In this document: in pieces, positions 7,315-16,200 of the stretch | Layout: every line of letters starts with the position of its first letter | Numbering within the stretch: position 1 is the stretch's first letter | Assembly: GCA_937891135.1 (NCBI GenBank) | Contig: CALAFB010000025.1 | Span: 1-34,030, forward strand | DNA length: 34,030 bases | Direction: 5' to 3' | Source of the DNA: an uncultured Elusimicrobium sp. | GTDB taxonomy: Bacteria; Elusimicrobiota; Elusimicrobia; Elusimicrobiales; Elusimicrobiaceae | Program-made: the position numbers and the translations under genes | The notes under the pieces: model-generated | Seen by the model: the letters and a program-made list of their open reading frames with translations, nothing else | The model's database searches: none | Told to the model about the DNA's origin: nothing

Positions 7315-8700
7315 ATGAAATTAGCACATATTAACAAATATATTACCGTTACGGCTGTATTATTTTTTATGGGTACGTTGTTTCCGTATGCTTACGGAGC
7401 CGTGGACAACAGTTTAAAAAAATTGCGCACATTGGTAGATGTGTTGGAATTTGTCAAAGAGAATTATGTGGAATCGGTAGAAACGGATAAACTTGTTACC
7501 GGGGCCGTCAAAGGCGTGGTGGGGGAACTGGATGATTTCTCTGCCTATTTGGAACCCAAAGATTATAAAGAACTCAAAAACGATACCCAGGGCGAGTTTG
7601 GCGGCTTGGGCATCCGGTTGCAAAAAGTAGATGGATATGTAACCGTAATGACCCCGATGCCGGGTACGCCCGCTTTTAAAGCGGGGATTATGCCGCAAGA
7701 CCGTATTTTGGCGGTGGACGGCAAAGAGTTGACCGAGATGCAATTAGACGAAGCGGTTGCCCTGATGCGCGGTAAAGCCGGCAGTAAAGTAGTGTTGTCC
7801 CTCAGCCGTAAAAACGAACAAGGGACCTATGAAAAAATACCGGACGTATCCTTAAAACGTGCAGTAATTGTGCCGGAGGTGGTTTATCACCGAATGCTGG
7901 AAAAGGGGGTTGGATATGTATATTTGGTAGATTTTTCCGGACACAGCACGGACGAAGTCAAGAAAGCACTAGCGGATTTAAAAAAACACGGGATGACTTC
8001 GCTGGTATTAGACTTGCGTTTTAATCCCGGCGGTTTACTAACAGGGGCGGTGGAAATGTCTAAATTATTTTTGCCGGCAGATAAAATGGTTGTATATACC
8101 AAAGGCCGCAAACCGGAATATTACCAAGAATATAAGACAACGGGAACTCCTTTGTATGCATTGGAGGATTTGCCGATGGCTATTTTAATTAACCAAGGGT
8201 CTGCTAGCGCAAGCGAAATTGTGAGCGGGGCTTTACAGGATAATGAGCGCGCATTTGTGGTGGGCCAGCGTTCTTTTGGTAAAGCCAGCGTGCAGCAAGT
8301 ATTACCGCTTTCCGGCGGGGCAGCCCTGCGTTTAACGATTGCTAAGTATTATACGCCTTCTGGCCGGCTTATCCAACGCAATTACCGTGATAAATCCAAA
8401 AAGGACGAAGGGGGTATTATCCCGGATGTAGAAGTAGTGGTCAGTATGGAAAAAGAAGCGAAGGTATTCCGTCCGTATAGTGAAACCGTGTATACGCCGG
8501 GCCAACCCGTCAAATTGCCGGAATTTAAAGAAGAAGACCCCGTATTAGAAAAAGCCGTAGCCATTTTAACCGGTCAAATCACATTGGAAGACGCTAAAGC
8601 CGCTTCCCAAAAAGAGGCCCAATCCCGTAAAAAACAAAAAGAAGAAAAGAAAGAGAAGTCCGAAACGCAAGCGACCCACCCGGAAGAAGATAACAAATAA
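7315..8700 (+). CDS. ctpA: C-terminal processing peptidase, S41 family, with PDZ domain
   Basis: Periplasmic, membrane-anchored or secreted serine protease of the CtpA/Prc family. An N-terminal hydrophobic segment (about 9-29) acts as signal or anchor; the PDZ domain (about 95-180) contains GLGIRL and AGIMPQDRILAVDG; the S41 domain holds the catalytic pair Ser298 (in GSASASE) and Lys323 (in SFGKASVQ), 25 residues apart as in E. coli Prc. The final 50 residues are Lys/Glu-rich and probably disordered. Ribosome binding site AGAGGG is well placed. Such proteases trim cell-wall enzymes and regulators, which fits the FtsX/EnvC neighbourhood; the specific substrate is unknown. Confidence 0.94.
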   Translation: MKLAHINKYITVTAVLFFMGTLFPYAYGAVDNSLKKLRTLVDVLEFVKENYVESVETDKLVTGAVKGVVGELDDFSAYLEPKDYKELKNDTQGEFGGLGIRLQKVDGYVTVMTPMPGTPAFKAGIMPQDRILAVDGKELTEMQLDEAVALMRGKAGSKVVLSLSRKNEQGTYEKIPDVSLKRAVIVPEVVYHRMLEKGVGYVYLVDFSGHSTDEVKKALADLKKHGMTSLVLDLRFNPGGLLTGAVEMSKLFLPADKMVVYTKGRKPEYYQEYKTTGTPLYALEDLPMAILINQGSASASEIVSGALQDNERAFVVGQRSFGKASVQQVLPLSGGAALRLTIAKYYTPSGRLIQRNYRDKSKKDEGGIIPDVEVVVSMEKEAKVFRPYSETVYTPGQPVKLPEFKEEDPVLEKAVAILTGQITLEDAKAASQKEAQSRKKQKEEKKEKSETQATHPEEDNK

Positions 8701-8702
8701 CT

Positions 8703-9722
8703 ATGAAACCGGATTTTACAATTTTAGGGATTGAATCTACGTGTGATGAAACTTCTGCCGCCGTATTAAAAGGCGGAAAGTTTTTACTGTCTAACGTGAT
8801 TTATTCTCAAATTGAAGAACACAAAAAATACCACGGCGTTGTGCCGGAACTGGCCAGCCGGGCTCATGCTGCCAAAATTGCCACCGTCATAACAGAGGCT
8901 TTGCAAAATCATCCCATAGATTGTGTAGCATTTGCCAGCGGGCCGGGGCTTCCCGGGGGGCTCATGGTGGGGCGTGTAGCAGCCGAAACATTGGCAGCTT
9001 ATAAAAAAGTACCACTTATTGGCGTAAACCATTTAGAAGGTCATTTATTTGCCTGTGATTTTGAAAACGGCGAAGTCAAACACCGCTTACAGTTCCCGCT
9101 TATTGCGTTGGTGGTTTCGGGCGGGCATACAGAACTTTGGTATGTGAAAGATTACGGACAATATAAAGTATTGGGCAAAACACGGGATGATGCTGCGGGC
9201 GAAGCCTTTGATAAAGTAGCTAAACTCTTGGGGCTGCCGTATCCTGGCGGGCCGCAAGTATCCCAACAAGCCTTGCAGGGGCGGCGGGATGCAATTGCGT
9301 TTCCGCGTCCGTTACTGCCGGGTACGTGGGAATTTTCATTTAGCGGGATTAAAACGTCGGTCAGTTATTATTTGCGGGATCATCAAAATAGAAGTATTCC
9401 GGACGTGTGTGCCAGTTTTGAGCAAGCCATGGTGGATACCCTCGTTACTAAAACATTACTGGCTGCTAAGAAATATAAGGTGCCCTATATTGCGGTAGGT
9501 GGCGGAGTGGCTGCCAACAGTTTACTGCGCGAAACTTTGCAAATGAAAGCCGCTGCCCAAGGGAAAACGGTTTATTTTGTAGAACGGAAATTATCTTCCG
9601 ACAATGCAGCCATGATTGCATTAGCGGCCTATAAAAAGTTAGAATATGCCCAAATTACCGGCACCCCACTTCAGCCAAACATTGATATCAATCCCAATAT
9701 GAAGGTGCGCAGTTGGAAGTAA
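8703..9722 (+). CDS. tsaD: tRNA N6-adenosine threonylcarbamoyltransferase TsaD
   Basis: Catalytic subunit that moves the threonylcarbamoyl group onto A37 of tRNAs reading ANN codons, acting in the cytoplasm with TsaB and TsaE. The N-terminal GIESTCDETSAAV motif (9-21) and the metal-binding H110-x3-H114 (HLEGH) are intact, as are the GGHTE and SSDNAAM segments of the ASKHA fold; the length of 339 residues is normal. It starts 2 bases after the ctpA stop, so it belongs to the same operon. Partners TsaB, TsaC and TsaE are not in the window. Confidence 0.97.
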   Translation: MKPDFTILGIESTCDETSAAVLKGGKFLLSNVIYSQIEEHKKYHGVVPELASRAHAAKIATVITEALQNHPIDCVAFASGPGLPGGLMVGRVAAETLAAYKKVPLIGVNHLEGHLFACDFENGEVKHRLQFPLIALVVSGGHTELWYVKDYGQYKVLGKTRDDAAGEAFDKVAKLLGLPYPGGPQVSQQALQGRRDAIAFPRPLLPGTWEFSFSGIKTSVSYYLRDHQNRSIPDVCASFEQAMVDTLVTKTLLAAKKYKVPYIAVGGGVAANSLLRETLQMKAAAQGKTVYFVERKLSSDNAAMIALAAYKKLEYAQITGTPLQPNIDINPNMKVRSWK

Positions 9723-9734
9723 CAGGAGTTTAAG

Positions 9735-10943
9735 ATGATTGTATGGGTCATGCCCGATGCGGGCGATAAAACCAAAGAAACGTACGCGGCATTTCTTTCC
9801 CTTTTTCAAAAAGAAAACCCGCACATTCCGGTTGCTATGCGTGTGTTTACGCGCAACGTGTTGTGGCGGCGTATGTTTACGATTAAATATCCTACACACG
9901 AAGAAGAAGTACCCGACATTATCCAAATTCCGCATTACTGGACGGCTTTGTTAGAACGGGAGGGCGTGGTGGAAAATTTGTCCCAGTTAGACCCGGGGCT
10001 CTCGCTTGCCAACTGTTTAACGCCGCTTAAAAACCATTGTTATAAACCGGGCACCAAAGATATGTACTCTTACCCGTGGTGGTTTGATATTAGTGCACTC
10101 CATTACCGGGAGGACCATTTAAAATTAGTAACTTCTCGGCCGGAAAGAGATTTGTCTACTTGGGACGGACTTTTGAAAATTTGTGCGGCTTTGCGCGAGC
10201 AATTTAAAGATGTTCCCGGCTATTATCCCGTACAAAATAGCGATTGGCGCGGTTCGCTTTCTATGCGTAGTGCCCTTCCGTGCGTGTGGGGACGCGGAGT
10301 GAATTTATTATCGGCAGATTTTAAAAGTACGGGCGTAGCAACAAAAGCCTTTAAAGAAGGGTTGCGCGATTATGTGAATTTGGCCCTTCATAATTATATG
10401 CCTATTTTACGGGAGCGCGGTTCTTTGGGAACGATTGTTTCCGGCCAGGCCAGTTTAATGATTTCCCGTAAACAAGGGGTCAGCACGTTTGATGCCCGGC
10501 GTGGTATTCCCGTGCGTACGCTTCCGGTACCGGCGACGGGGGATACGTCCGCGGCGTATTTGTCCGGTATGAATTTATGTGTGAACGTACGTTCCCAGCA
10601 TAAAGAGGAGGCCCTTCGTTTTATTAAGTTCTGCGCCCGGGCCGATATCCAGGCCCACCTGGCTAAAATGCTGGAGGTATTCCCGGCGTTTGAAGATGCG
10701 GCAGAACTATTTGTGTTGTCTTCTTCTACCAAACGGCTGCGTGCATACGAACGCATTTTGCCTACCGCCAAAACCTTACCGAATGTAATTGTTACGGGGA
10801 CGGTAATGGAAATTTTAAAACGTATTTTAGCCGTTTGCGCCACGCAAATTGTAGAAGGGCGTTTCACCCAAGCCCTATTAGACCGGGAACTGGAAATGGC
10901 TGCCAAAGAAATTGAATACTTATTGTCTATTTATGAGGGATAA
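9735..10943 (+). CDS. Solute-binding-protein-like protein without signal peptide
   Basis: 402 residues with the look of a type 1 sugar-binding (cluster B) extracellular solute-binding protein: the N-terminal strand followed by AAFLSLFQKENPHIPV, a central YSYPWWFDISALHYRED segment, and the STWDGLL and ASLMISRKQG regions typical of the two-lobed fold. Oddly, it begins directly on the first strand (MIVWVMPDAG) and has no signal peptide or lipobox; the ribosome binding site CAGGAG fixes this start just after the tsaD stop. It therefore should stay in the cytoplasm. No permease or ABC ATPase is nearby, and a GGDEF gene starts 2 bases after its stop, so a ligand-sensing role coupled to c-di-GMP synthesis is a reasonable inference. 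Confidence 0.72.
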   Translation: MIVWVMPDAGDKTKETYAAFLSLFQKENPHIPVAMRVFTRNVLWRRMFTIKYPTHEEEVPDIIQIPHYWTALLEREGVVENLSQLDPGLSLANCLTPLKNHCYKPGTKDMYSYPWWFDISALHYREDHLKLVTSRPERDLSTWDGLLKICAALREQFKDVPGYYPVQNSDWRGSLSMRSALPCVWGRGVNLLSADFKSTGVATKAFKEGLRDYVNLALHNYMPILRERGSLGTIVSGQASLMISRKQGVSTFDARRGIPVRTLPVPATGDTSAAYLSGMNLCVNVRSQHKEEALRFIKFCARADIQAHLAKMLEVFPAFEDAAELFVLSSSTKRLRAYERILPTAKTLPNVIVTGTVMEILKRILAVCATQIVEGRFTQALLDRELEMAAKEIEYLLSIYEG

Positions 10944-10945
10944 TT

Positions 10946-12457
10946 ATGTTTGATAAAAAATCCTACACTTTGTATAAGTTTCACAAACAATTAAACCAGG
11001 CCTTCCAAAATAAGCGGGAACTGTTGGAAAATGCATTGCCGGTACTACGCAATTTGTTTAAGTTGGACCGCATTTATTTTTTTGATTGGCAGCAGGAGCG
11101 GGCCATTTTATCCTTGCGTATGATGTGTAAAAAAGAATACTGTATGGATAAGCAGGAAGATATTTCCGTCATTAGCGAACCTGTTTTTTTAAAACAACTC
11201 TTGTGCGACGGTATTACCGAAACGACCGATTTAAGTTACCCGGCTATTTATGTGCTAGTAAAATGGCAACGCCCGAGTATGGAACTAAAAGGAGGCGAAG
11301 TACATACCTATATGCAGGAAAAAGTAGGGGTGTTGCGCTTGGAACGCTTCCGTAAAGACCGTCCGTTTACGCCGCAGGAAAAGGAACTTATTAAAGCGTT
11401 AGGGCAGGAAATTTCGCATAATTTACGTAACACAGAAATTGACCAGGCTAAAAACAAACGCTTGAGTGTTTCTACTGCTTTAAATGATTTGTCTACGGTG
11501 TTTGCGTCTTCCCTGCGGTTAAATGACGGGCTGGAACTTATTTTACAAGGCGTACAAAAATACTTTCGTTTTGACCGTGTGCATTTGTATTTAACGGATG
11601 CGTACGGGCGCAATATCAAGAATGTGTTGGGCGTGGATATTTCCGGCCAGGTTACGCACAAAAGCGGGGATGAAATCACGCCGCAAGAACAAGGTTTGTT
11701 AAAAGAAGTGTTTGACTCGTCCGCTACATACCGCTCCACGCGCAGCGTCATTTATATTCCTTTAAAGGTGCAGCGCAATAAAGTGGGTTTTTTATCGTTT
11801 GATAATATTTTGTCCCGCCGGCCGATTGGGTATTTGGACTTTATTTCCTTGCAGCAGTTTGCTTCGCAAATGGCCCTGGCCATAGACAATGCGCGTTTGT
11901 TTGAGCGCGTGCAAGAATTATCTAATTATGACGAACTGACTCATCTGCCCGTGCGCCGATATTTTAATGAAAAACTGGCCGAAGAAATGTACCGTGCCAA
12001 ACGGTTTAATTTGACGGTTTCTTTAATGATTGTAGACCTGGATTATTTTAAGCAGATTAACGATAATTACGGGCATCAAATCGGGGATTGGGCGTTGCAA
12101 GAGGTCAGCCGCATTATCCGCACCAGTTTACGCCAGACTGATGTACCGTGCCGTTTCGGCGGGGATGAAATGGTCATTATGCTGCCCAGTACCAATAGTG
12201 AAGAATCCAAAGTAATTGCCAAGCGTCTGCAAGAGCGTATTACGGCAGTTACATTGCCTACTAAATATACAGGGGGGGAGGAAATTCACCTTAGTATCAG
12301 CCAAGGGGTGGCTACATTTCCGACGGATGCCTCCAACGCCGATGAACTTTTAGCAAAAGCAGACAAAGCCCTGTATACTGTCAAGCAAAACGGGCGCGGG
12401 CACTTTGCCGTCTACCGTGAAGTAGTAGAAAACACCCAAGAAGAAAGTAAGGAATAA
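10946..12457 (+). CDS. GAF-GAF-GGDEF diguanylate cyclase
   Basis: Soluble 503-residue signalling enzyme predicted to make c-di-GMP. Two GAF-like sensor regions (about 20-165 and 175-330) are followed by a GGDEF domain (about 340-495) starting at YDELTHLPVRR. The active-site motif reads G405-G-D-E-M409, with Met in place of the usual Phe, a conservative change at a structural position. The inhibitory site R396-Q-T-D399 lies exactly five residues before it, so product feedback is expected. There is no TM segment. Ribosome binding site GAGGG lies well before the ATG. It is the last gene of the long operon; a hairpin with a T run follows. Confidence 0.92.
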   Translation: MFDKKSYTLYKFHKQLNQAFQNKRELLENALPVLRNLFKLDRIYFFDWQQERAILSLRMMCKKEYCMDKQEDISVISEPVFLKQLLCDGITETTDLSYPAIYVLVKWQRPSMELKGGEVHTYMQEKVGVLRLERFRKDRPFTPQEKELIKALGQEISHNLRNTEIDQAKNKRLSVSTALNDLSTVFASSLRLNDGLELILQGVQKYFRFDRVHLYLTDAYGRNIKNVLGVDISGQVTHKSGDEITPQEQGLLKEVFDSSATYRSTRSVIYIPLKVQRNKVGFLSFDNILSRRPIGYLDFISLQQFASQMALAIDNARLFERVQELSNYDELTHLPVRRYFNEKLAEEMYRAKRFNLTVSLMIVDLDYFKQINDNYGHQIGDWALQEVSRIIRTSLRQTDVPCRFGGDEMVIMLPSTNSEESKVIAKRLQERITAVTLPTKYTGGEEIHLSISQGVATFPTDASNADELLAKADKALYTVKQNGRGHFAVYREVVENTQEESKE

Positions 12458-12466
12458 CCATAGATA

Positions 12467-12504
12467 ATTCCCGACAAAGATATTCGGGGATAGCACTTTT
12501 TTTT
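12467..12504 (+). terminator. Intrinsic terminator built from a repeat hairpin
   Basis: ATTCCCGA (12467-12474) and TCGGGGAT (12484-12491) form an 8-bp stem with one G-U pair around a 9-nt loop, followed after 5 bases by eight T residues (12497-12504). It sits 10 bases after the cyclase stop and probably ends the operon. The same hairpin design recurs twice downstream of the GIY-YIG gene. Confidence 0.6.
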
Positions 12505-12513
12505 AATATATTT

Positions 12514-12804
12514 ATGTATTACTTTTATATTATGTCTAATCCTAATAAAAGCACATTGTATACGGGTGTTTCAAACAATTTAGCTCGGCGCGGATACGAG
12601 CATAAAGAGCATATTTTACAAAATAGTTTTACAGCTAAATACAATGTATGTGTGTTGCTTTATTATGAAATATATACAGACATACGTCAGGCCATTACGC
12701 GTGAAAAACAAGTTAAAAAATGGAATCGTTCTTGGAAAGTGCGTTTAATTAATAAGTTAAACCCGCACTGGAATGATTTGTACGAAGAAATTGCTGGCTT
12801 ATAA
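12514..12804 (+). CDS. Small GIY-YIG nuclease-family protein
   Basis: 96-residue single-domain protein of the GIY-YIG superfamily (UvrC N-terminal / URI type). The N-terminal motif is YFYIM (3-7) with LYTGV following (about 16-20), then the conserved arginines in NNLARRGYEHK and a Glu in the ITREKQVKKW helix, which match the usual metal-dependent nuclease site. No other domain and no ribosome binding site are seen. Small proteins of this type are common, often in variable numbers, and their function is not well known. Here the gene stands alone, between hairpin repeats that share one design, which suggests a mobile or repeat-linked role (inference). Confidence 0.85.
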   Translation: MYYFYIMSNPNKSTLYTGVSNNLARRGYEHKEHILQNSFTAKYNVCVLLYYEIYTDIRQAITREKQVKKWNRSWKVRLINKLNPHWNDLYEEIAGL

Positions 12805-12808
12805 AACT

Positions 12809-12932
12809 GTCATTCCCGAGGAATGTTGTCGGGAATCTCCCTCATCCGTTTTCGTAAGTAAGCGTGTAAGCATTTGTTCAAGCAAGTGAATGGGCAGAAG
12901 GGAGATCCCCAACAAAGACCTTTGGGGATGAC
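12809..12932. repeat. Pair of inverted hairpin repeats (REP-like)
   Basis: Hairpin A: ATTCCCGA (12812-12819) with TCGGGAAT (12829-12836), 9-nt loop. Hairpin B: ATCCCCAA (12905-12912) with TTGGGGAT (12922-12929), 9-nt loop, then GAC. The flanks are also complementary: the stretch TGTCATTCCC before A mirrors GGGGATGACA after B, and AATCTCCCT after A mirrors AGGGAGAT before B. A and B are thus opposite-facing copies of one unit forming a composite inverted repeat, comparable in layout to bacterial REP pairs. Confidence 0.7.
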
Positions 12933-12956
12933 AATTATATTATAACAGCATAAAAT

Positions 12957-12972
12957 ATTCCCGGGGATGACA
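12957..12972. repeat. Possible collapsed copy of the hairpin repeat
   Basis: The sequence ATTCCC followed at once by GGGGATGAC matches both outer arms of the neighbouring hairpins with the loop and inner stem missing. It may be a deletion remnant; similarity is short. Confidence 0.35.
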
Positions 12973-12985
12973 CCTTGATGAAACA

Positions 12986-13052
12986 CCCCCTCATCCGGCT
13001 TTCAGCCACCTTTCCCCTTAGGGGGAAGATGTCCAAAGGGCAGATGAGGGGG
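12986..13052. repeat. Large palindromic element with nested hairpin
   Basis: CCCCCTCATC (12986-12995) pairs perfectly with GATGAGGGGG (13043-13052). Inside it, TTCCCC (13012-13017) pairs with GGGGAA (13022-13027). A short A run follows, so read from the opposite strand it would be preceded by T and not act as a terminator there. Elements edged by CCCTCATCCG and GATGAGGG are frequent as dispersed palindromes in gut bacterial genomes; this one may have been acquired horizontally (inference). Confidence 0.6.
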
Positions 13053-13097
13053 AAAAAATAGAAATAATTGGCTCTTCCTTCTTCCTAAAAAATATAG

Positions 13098-13131
13098 TTG
13101 ACAATTCCTTCAAAAGTTGCGAAAATTTATA
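13098..13131 (+). promoter_or_regulatory. Probable promoter of the giant surface protein gene
   Basis: A perfect -35 box TTGACA is at 13098-13103. The -10 is less clear: the A/T-rich stretch 13121-13131 offers GAAAAT at 17-bp spacing or TTTATA at 22 bp. Transcription would start near 13133, giving a leader of about 125 bases. Confidence 0.45.
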
Positions 13132-13194
13132 CGTGTAGGTTTCGCTCCGTTTGCGGGCGGGCCTCGCGCATGAAGTGGTAAGAAACCCGGCGTA
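13130..13194 (+). promoter_or_regulatory. Structured 5' leader of the giant gene (unassigned)
   Basis: TACG (13130-13133) and GGTTTC (13138-13143) pair with CGTA (13191-13194) and GAAACC (13182-13187), with a small internal loop. Inside, GCGGG (13153-13157) pairs with CTCGC (13163-13167). The segment is far more GC-rich than its surroundings and sits in the leader of a 5.6-kb gene. I do not recognise it as a known riboswitch; it lacks the c-di-GMP-I signature. Confidence 0.35.
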
Positions 13195-13260
13195 TGTTTT
13201 TAACGGAACGGAACGTCGGTAGTGTATTAGTTTTTATATACTAAGGGATGAATAACACAA

Positions 13261-16200
13261 ATGAATAAACTTCAGCATTTCTTTCAAACTATTTTTAAAT
13301 TTCAGACGGTAAAAACGTCTTTCTTAACTATTTTATGTGGGTTGGCAGCTGCTCCGCTTTATACCCAAACTGTGAACACGGTGGCTACGGGAGTAGTATA
13401 TGGGGAATATACTTCCGGTGGAACGTCTACGCATCTTCCATATTCTAGTGATGATATCAATGTATTGTATTGTAATTATCCTTCAGGGGATTATACAACG
13501 ATGTTATCTAACGTAGTAGCCAGCCCATATAATAAGAGTTTTGTTACGTCGCCGGCTCCAGCCAGTAATCAAAATCAAACCGATCCTTGGGTTAGTTCTG
13601 CACTGATTGAATATGACCAACCCTATCCAAATACGACCTGGACCGACAATAAATACCCTAATCATTGTTTAGGGTTATGTACGCAAGTAGCGTGCAGTAA
13701 CTTGCCCGTCGGCCAGTCTACCTATTCTATTGCATTTCCGTTACAACGGGTAACGTTTGATATTTTTAAATACTACAATGGCAAAAACCCTAAAAACCCG
13801 GATGAACTTCCGGCAATCCGTTCTGTTGATATATATCCGGTGCGGGATACTTCCGACCCGTCTAAATATACCTGTGGTTCCTACCATTGTACCAACGCCG
13901 GGAAGGACCAAACGGTGGAAGATACCAAAGTGGCAGAATGTTTGGGCGCACACTGGATTTGTGATGGTACGTCGGAGAGCTCATCCGCTCCTTCCCCGGT
14001 TAATATTCCGTCTTCATTTTCGTGTACAGTAAAAGAAAATAGCGGAAGTATAGTAATTAGTGGACAATCGGCCTGTAGCGTAAGTGGTGCTCCGTTAAAT
14101 TTGCAGTGTACTGCTTCGGGAGAACCTACTAGGGCCTATTCAGCCACATGTACTTATACCAATGCACAAGGAGAAGGTAAAACGGCCCAGTGCACATATA
14201 ATGGTTCTCATACTGGTTCAACGTGTTTTTTTAGTTCACCAGGAGATACTGCCACTATTGCTATAGAGTATGGTACAAGCAGTACGATTTCCACATTAAA
14301 CGGGGTTTGTTGGCCTTCTACTACGACCAAAGAACAAACCTGCCCTTCTACGGTTACACCTTGTACATTTGGAAACGCCTGTACTTCTAAATGTTACAAA
14401 TATGCAGGAAATGGTTCTGAAAAAATTTCTGCCGATATTTATTATGGATGTAATGAAGGGGCCGGGCATAGTGATTGTGTAGTTTTTGATAACAACGGGG
14501 TAGAAACCAACAAAGCGTTATCCTTTTGTACCGGGTGGGATGCTTCATACGAAATCGCGGGTGAGTTCGGTAAAACCAACGGAAATTACGGTTTCCGCGC
14601 AACGGTTTCTACAGATGTTCCTTCCGACGGTGTGATTGCAGACCGTATTGAAATTTCCGAAACGGGGGTATATCCCGGGCACAACGGGGCAACCCAAATC
14701 CCCATACAAGTAGACGTTACCAACGTACACACCGTACGCAGCACGCCCAGTTTGGTAGGTACGATTACCCCTGTATCTGCCCAACCTTATACGTTCCAGT
14801 ACCGTTTAAGTAAAGATGCCGATGTGCGTATTGCGATTTTTGATGCTTCTACTAAAGATTCGGCGGCTTATGGAGTCTCTGCTGGAACGAAAATTTCTAC
14901 TGTAACTCAAAGTTTTTGTACAGCGGCAGGAGGTACTTGGTCTAGTGGAGATAGTAAATGTAATGTTCCTAGTTTAACAACTCCTTCTGAATGTACAGCG
15001 GCTGGTTATACGTGGGCAGGAACTCACTGCGAGGTATATTCTGTTAACGAAAAAACGTGTGCTTTGGCTAATTATACTTGGGAAAATGGAACGTGTTATC
15101 AGCCAACTTCTTCTAATACATCTAATACAGCCAGCTTTGCCGGCGGTGGCGATTATAATGCAGCTACCAATATGATTGTCCGCACGTTAGTAGACTGGCA
15201 GCCGCGTACCGGCGAGGGTATGAAAGGAACGGATAAAGATACCCAAATTTCGGATTTTGACTCTTGGGACGGAAGAAATGACGGGGGAATGTTACTCCCG
15301 GCGGGCAATTATATTGCCTCTATCCAGGCCAAATCCCAAGATGAATGGAAAGGGATTGATTTCTCCCGCGCGGTTACACGCCAGGTATCGTTGGACCCCT
15401 TGAAATTAACGGATGTACGTGTAACAGGGCTTAATAAAAAATCCACGGCGTATGCTACCATTTCTTACGTGCCGACGGAATCCGCCACCGTATATTGGGA
15501 AGTTTATACGCCGGGCACTACATTTGATCAACAGGGGGATGATATTTTTACCCGTTCTAATACTATTACGGGTACAGGCCCGAGTTTTGAAGAAAGAACC
15601 GGAAGTTTGGTATTTCGTAACGTAGAACAAAAAACAGGCCGTATGGTGTATACAGACCGGTGGGACGGAACCTGCCAACCGCATAATGCAGACGGTTCTT
15701 TAGATCCCAACGGAACTTGTAAACGTATTTATGCAAAAGGAGAAAAAAAATCGGATGGTACGTTATGTTCTCCTACAAGTCCGGCTACTACGTGTACAGA
15801 ATCGTTTGCGGCCGGAGCTCCCCTGCCTGACGGTAACTACGTCTACGTATTATGGGCAGAAATCCCCTATAACGGAAAATATGTAAATGCCTTGGCAGGT
15901 GGACCTGCATTTACGGCCGGGAGTATTTGTGAGGGAACCCAAGAAATCAACCACCAATGTTTTACCGGGGTAAAAACTTTAAAATATACCGTGGGTACCT
16001 TGGAACTGGAACGCGGTTTAGTAGGTATTTCCATGCAGCCGGCCAGTTATGCGACGCTCGGCTCCAGCCCTACGGCGTATGGTTTAGACCCGTTTGTATT
16101 TAAATATGCCTTAGACCGTGATGCACAAGTGATTGCCACGGTAGAAAACACGGCCGGACTAGTAGTCAAACATTTAACCTTAGAAGGCGGCGAACCGAAT

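Larger units (their letters stand above)
12805..13260. other. Repeat-rich intergenic region before the giant gene
   Basis: This 456-base interval has no convincing coding frame. It contains, in order: a hairpin pair facing each other (12812-12836 and 12905-12932), a likely repeat remnant (about 12957-12972), a large C/G-rich palindrome (12986-13052), a good -35 box (13098-13103), and a GC-rich folded leader (13130-13194) before the giant gene. Confidence 0.7.

Noticed and set aside
12809..13052. CRISPR array
   Set aside because: The repeats are palindromes in opposing orientation with irregular spacing, not direct repeats with uniform spacers, and no cas genes are present.
13130..13260. c-di-GMP-I riboswitch in the leader of the giant gene
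   Set aside because: The conserved core segments of that riboswitch class are not present; only generic stem pairing is seen.
13248..13268. Six-codon ORF (MNNTNE) just before the giant gene
   Set aside because: It overlaps the start of the giant gene out of frame; AAGGG is too close to its ATG, and such a short frame is easily chance.
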